Assembly: GCF_020736365.1 (NCBI RefSeq)
Contig: NZ_CP085988.1
Span: forward strand, 2,424,001-2,488,000
DNA length: 64,000 nucleotides
Source of the DNA: Clostridium sp. M62/1
GTDB lineage: Bacteria > Bacillota > Clostridia > Lachnospirales > Lachnospiraceae
Direction of reading: 5' to 3'
The notes under the pieces were generated by a model. That model had not been told where the DNA came from. It did not search any database and saw only the letters and a list, made by a program, of their open reading frames with translations. This document shows positions 61,434 to 64,000 of this stretch, piece after piece; the first letter of the stretch is position 1, and the number at the start of each line of letters is the position of its first letter. The position numbers and the translations under genes were made by a program.

Positions 61434-62129
61434 TCAGTTAAACAGCCGTATGTCATGAAATAGGAACGTCAGTTTATCAATCCGCTTATTGATATGCCAG
61501 TGCCCACAGTACCATTCCTTATAATCCAGCTTGTCCTCGATCGTGTCAAGCCAGTTTTCCGTAGACTTATCCACCTTGGACTGGTCAATCCCCGGCATGA
61601 AATGCTCCACCGGCTCGTATTTGCGGGGGCAGGTATGGGACAGTACCGCATCCACCTTCCAGCCGGCTTTATCCAATTGTTGTTCCACATACTCCTTAGT
61701 CTCATCGGAAGGCTGTTCGTCCGGAAACCAGCGATACCCCATCCGCAGCCGGTATTCCTTGTCCACGCTGTAGGCCCCGCCGATTGCCAATACGTCCTTC
61801 CCGCCAAGCCGGTAAATCTCCCCGTCCTTTGCAAACAGCAGGTTCGGGAATCGTTCTTCCTGATATACCATTCCGCCGTTCCATGGGATCAGCCTGTACC
61901 CCTCCACTGTCGCAGGCCGCATTTCGTGGTTTCCGTGTATCATCAGATAGGTCATCCGGGTGCGGGATACGCCTGTTTTTCTGGCAATGTCCCGTTCGTC
62001 GCCAAAGTAATTCAATCCCGCATCACCCAGTACGATCATAACATCGTCCCGCTTTGTACCCATAACAGAGCAGAAGTCTCCAATCTGCCGGAAATCCCCG
62101 TGAGTATCTCCTGTAACATATACCGCCAT
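61434..62129 (-). CDS. Calcineurin-like metallophosphoesterase
   Basis: 231 aa. Metal ligands are seen in VTGDTHGDF (DxH), VLGDAGLNY (GD), MIHGNHEMR (GNHE), LSHTCP and YCGHWHINK (GHxH). Near the middle, GGKDVLAIGGAYSVDKEYR. Such enzymes act on phosphomonoesters, diesters or nucleotides; the substrate cannot be told. In phages and mobile islands similar short versions are common. Confidence 0.88.
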   Translation of the reverse strand: MAVYVTGDTHGDFRQIGDFCSVMGTKRDDVMIVLGDAGLNYFGDERDIARKTGVSRTRMTYLMIHGNHEMRPATVEGYRLIPWNGGMVYQEERFPNLLFAKDGEIYRLGGKDVLAIGGAYSVDKEYRLRMGYRWFPDEQPSDETKEYVEQQLDKAGWKVDAVLSHTCPRKYEPVEHFMPGIDQSKVDKSTENWLDTIEDKLDYKEWYCGHWHINKRIDKLTFLFHDIRLFN

Positions 62130-62162
62130 TGTGTCGCCGCCTCCAATCTGCTCAGCTATCCT

Positions 62163-62783
62163 CTAATCCCACAGGTCGTAAAACCATTTCGAAAACAGGT
62201 CAAATGCCTTATTCTTGCATTCTTCCCTGTATTGTTCCAGTTTCTTCTCTTCTTCGTCATATCTCTTGCAGAGTTCTTTATATTCCGGCAGTTCGCGCAT
62301 GCCGTGGTAGGTAATGACATTCTGCTCGCTGTCACGTTTCCGCTCTTCCGGCGTCCTCAGTTTCTCCCCAAGCAGCCCGTATTTGTCCATAAACAGCGAA
62401 AATGCCTTGGAATGCTCTTCTTCATATGGATTTTTGCACCTGCACTGTCTTTCATCCGCCTCCCGGAACAGAAAAATCATTTCATCCAGGATCCGATCCC
62501 ACTCGCCGTGGCAGGTATCATTGACCAGGAACCCTTCCTCATTTTGGTAATTCTCTCCCAGTATGCCGGGGCTTCCGTGACGGCATTTCTTATATTCCTC
62601 CAGCATATCCGGGACGACATCCAGGAACCAGTCCCGGATGCTCCACAGATCCTTTCCGCAGTATCCTTTCGTAATCCTTTGTCTGCAGCAGCGCAGATCC
62701 AGACGGAACTGCCTCACGATTGCCTTCCAGTCCTTTTTGTATTTGTACCATCGGTAAGGCTCCCGGTCCCAAACATTTCTCAT
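62163..62783 (-). CDS. Unknown protein (206 aa), phage/island type
   Basis: 206 aa, rich in Trp, Tyr, Arg and Glu. MRNVWDREPYRWYKYKKDWK, LRCCRQRITKGYCGKDLWSIRDWFLDVVPDMLEEYK, and a C-terminal coiled stretch (LPEYKELCKRYDEEEKKLEQYREECKNK) ending FSKWFYDLWD. The SIRDWFLDVVP segment recalls unnamed gut phage and plasmid proteins. ATG 62781-62783 is the likely start. Confidence 0.65.
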   Translation of the reverse strand: MRNVWDREPYRWYKYKKDWKAIVRQFRLDLRCCRQRITKGYCGKDLWSIRDWFLDVVPDMLEEYKKCRHGSPGILGENYQNEEGFLVNDTCHGEWDRILDEMIFLFREADERQCRCKNPYEEEHSKAFSLFMDKYGLLGEKLRTPEERKRDSEQNVITYHGMRELPEYKELCKRYDEEEKKLEQYREECKNKAFDLFSKWFYDLWD

Positions 62784-62983
62784 TTGGCGCTCACTCTCTT
62801 TCTGTAACCTGGTAAATACCATCATTATACTATAAATGGGCGCAAAATACATTGAACCACAGGTTGAATTGTCGCTGTCGCTGTGGATTCATAAGCACCG
62901 GAATGCTTCACAGGAATACTTGATTTTGGATCCATCGCCGGGTAGAATACCCCTATAGAATCAATCGAAAGGAAGTGATCACC

Positions 62984-63535
62984 GTGAATCTGACTGCCAT
63001 CAGCCGCTATATCAGCCTGATCCTGCGCCATAAGCCGGAAGTCATCGGCATTACCCTGAACGAACACGGGTGGGCCGACGTAAATGCGCTGATCCGGGGG
63101 ATTAGGGAAACCAGGGAACCCGCCTTCTCCAAGGAACTGCTGGACGAAATCGTCCGCACCGACAGCAAACAGCGCTATGCTTACAATGAAGACCATTCAT
63201 TGATCCGGGCCAGCCAGGGCCACTCCATTCCCGTGGATGTGGAGCTGACGCAGGCCATGCCGCCGGAGTTCCTCTGGCACGGCACAGGGGAGAAATATAC
63301 GGCTTCCATTGAGAAAACCGGCCTGATCCCCAAAAGCCGGCTTTACGTCCATCTTTCCAAGGATATGGATACAGCCATTGCCGTAGGAAAACGGCATGGA
63401 AAACCTGTTGTTTATCAGGTCAGCGCTGGGCGTATGGCGCGGGCCGGTTACGCCTTCTATCTTTCCGCAAACGGTGTATGGTTGACAAAGGAAGTTCCCA
63501 CAGAATTTTTTCAAAGACTTCCGCAGGAAATTTAA
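62984..63535 (+). CDS. kptA: RNA 2'-phosphotransferase (KptA/Tpt1)
   Basis: 183 aa. It removes an internal RNA 2'-phosphate using NAD+, giving ADP-ribose 1'',2''-cyclic phosphate. N-terminal winged helix with ISRYISLILRHKPEVIGITLNEHGWADVN; catalytic NAD domain with FLWHGTGEKYTASIEKTGL, RLYVHLSKDMDTAIAVGKRHGKPVV. GTG 62984-62986 is preferred, with AAAGGAAG about 10 bp upstream; GTG 62975 would leave too little spacing. No tRNA-splicing partner is present. Confidence 0.92.
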   Translation: MNLTAISRYISLILRHKPEVIGITLNEHGWADVNALIRGIRETREPAFSKELLDEIVRTDSKQRYAYNEDHSLIRASQGHSIPVDVELTQAMPPEFLWHGTGEKYTASIEKTGLIPKSRLYVHLSKDMDTAIAVGKRHGKPVVYQVSAGRMARAGYAFYLSANGVWLTKEVPTEFFQRLPQEI

Positions 63536-63556
63536 ACCGGCTATAAAAAAGATACG

Positions 63557-63592
63557 GGAGCTGCATCCGCGCTGCTCCCGCACCTTTTTGCT
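63557..63592 (+). terminator. Terminator of kptA
   Basis: CGGGAGC and GCTCCCG pair around a GC-rich loop and are followed by CACCTTTTT, about 25 bp after the stop. Confidence 0.75.
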
Positions 63593-63623
63593 TCCAGTAT
63601 GCTATGATTCCGCTTATCAGCCA

Positions 63624-63989
63624 TCACTCTGATTCGGAAACAGCGGCAAACTCTGCATATCCCGTCTCATATTCCACATAAATTGTGGACGTATCATTGG
63701 AAACATATATCTTCTGACCCACCTCAACACGGCTTCCGCACCAATCCTCCGCAGGTTCCTGTCTATTGTCTACTTCTTTTACTTCGCCAACCTGCTCATA
63801 ACCATCCGGAAGTGGATGATCAAATCCATCCGCCGTATAGAAATAAATTACCCCATTGTACATAATCTGCGGACGCTGCACCTCTCCGGATGGATACCCG
63901 GTCGGAGTCGGTTCATCATGATTGGGGTTACAGCCGCTTAAGCCGAGCAGGCAAAGCATGATCAAAAGAATTTCTATTCTCTTTTTCAT
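63624..63989 (-). CDS. Small lipoprotein, unknown
   Basis: 121 aa. Signal peptide MKKRIEILLIMLCLLGLSGC with lipobox LSGC (Cys20), a Pro/Thr linker, then a beta-rich domain (IMYNGVIYFYTADGFDHPLP, VGQKIYVSNDTSTIYVEYE). The start lies near the right edge of the window but the frame is complete. Surface-anchored; family unnamed. Confidence 0.8.
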   Translation of the reverse strand: MKKRIEILLIMLCLLGLSGCNPNHDEPTPTGYPSGEVQRPQIMYNGVIYFYTADGFDHPLPDGYEQVGEVKEVDNRQEPAEDWCGSRVEVGQKIYVSNDTSTIYVEYETGYAEFAAVSESE

Positions 63990-64000
63990 ACGATTGATTC

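Noticed and set aside
1..64000. CRISPR arrays, rRNA or tRNA genes
   Set aside because: No regularly spaced identical repeats with unique spacers and no rRNA or tRNA signatures were seen on either strand.

Overview
The window looks like a chromosomal segment of a spore-forming, anaerobic, gut-type Clostridium (Lachnospiraceae-like). The basis is an alpha/beta-type small acid-soluble spore protein, the anaerobic (early cobalt insertion) cobalamin pathway, strong AGGAGG ribosome binding sites, and an overlapping ispH/ribosomal protein S1 pair. The organism is inferred; no rRNA or tRNA is present to confirm it.

Left part (1-30 kb) is mostly core metabolism. A short leftward unit (precorrin-2 dehydrogenase, hemC, then a uroporphyrinogen-III methyltransferase gene that runs off the left edge) makes precorrin-2 and oxidises it. 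Two small rightward genes, an alaX/AI-2E-family permease pair and a Cys/Gly-rich peptide gene follow. From 23.5 kb down to 5.95 kb lies one leftward run of 17 tightly packed genes: cbiK, cbiD, cbiL, cbiF, cbiG, cbiH, cbiJ-cbiE fusion, cbiT, cbiA, cobT, cobU, cobS, a second cobU-like gene, cbiB, cobD, cbiP, cbiC. Together with the first unit this covers hydroxymethylbilane to the cobamide stage. hemD (possibly beyond the left edge), the corrinoid adenosyltransferase, the alpha-ribazole phosphatase and cobalt uptake genes are not seen. The run has a strong promoter in the end of the spore protein gene and no recognisable B12 riboswitch. Short tandem duplications recur in its linkers and gaps. 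A PadR/DUF1700 unit, a secreted protein, and cmk-ispH-rpsA complete this part.

The middle (30.5-43 kb) is degraded. It has a SHOCT-type membrane protein, an M13 lipoprotein peptidase, and a two-component system whose kinase is frameshifted. Several small membrane and lipoprotein genes follow, two of them broken. There are scraps of other genes, including 22 codons of a second TniQ-type gene, and two nearly identical 1365-bp IS256-family elements in opposite orientation with perfect 8-bp target duplications. One IS sits at the foot of a terminator hairpin and the other splits an already decayed YhcG-family nuclease gene, whose intact duplicate lies next to it.

The right part (44-64 kb) is accessory DNA. 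A Tn7-like transposition module (tnsA, tnsB, tnsC and two TnsD/TniQ-like genes, all leftward) is followed by AT-rich cargo: a RES-domain protein, a zinc-ribbon plus nucleoside-deoxyribosyltransferase-like protein, and the YhcG-type nuclease. The RES/deoxyribosyltransferase pair is the best candidate for an undescribed NAD- or nucleotide-targeting defence system. To the right are a divergent Xre regulator, an operon of unrecognised proteins that includes a paralogous pair, a metallophosphoesterase, an RNA 2'-phosphotransferase (KptA) and a small lipoprotein. Transposon ends were not identified with confidence.
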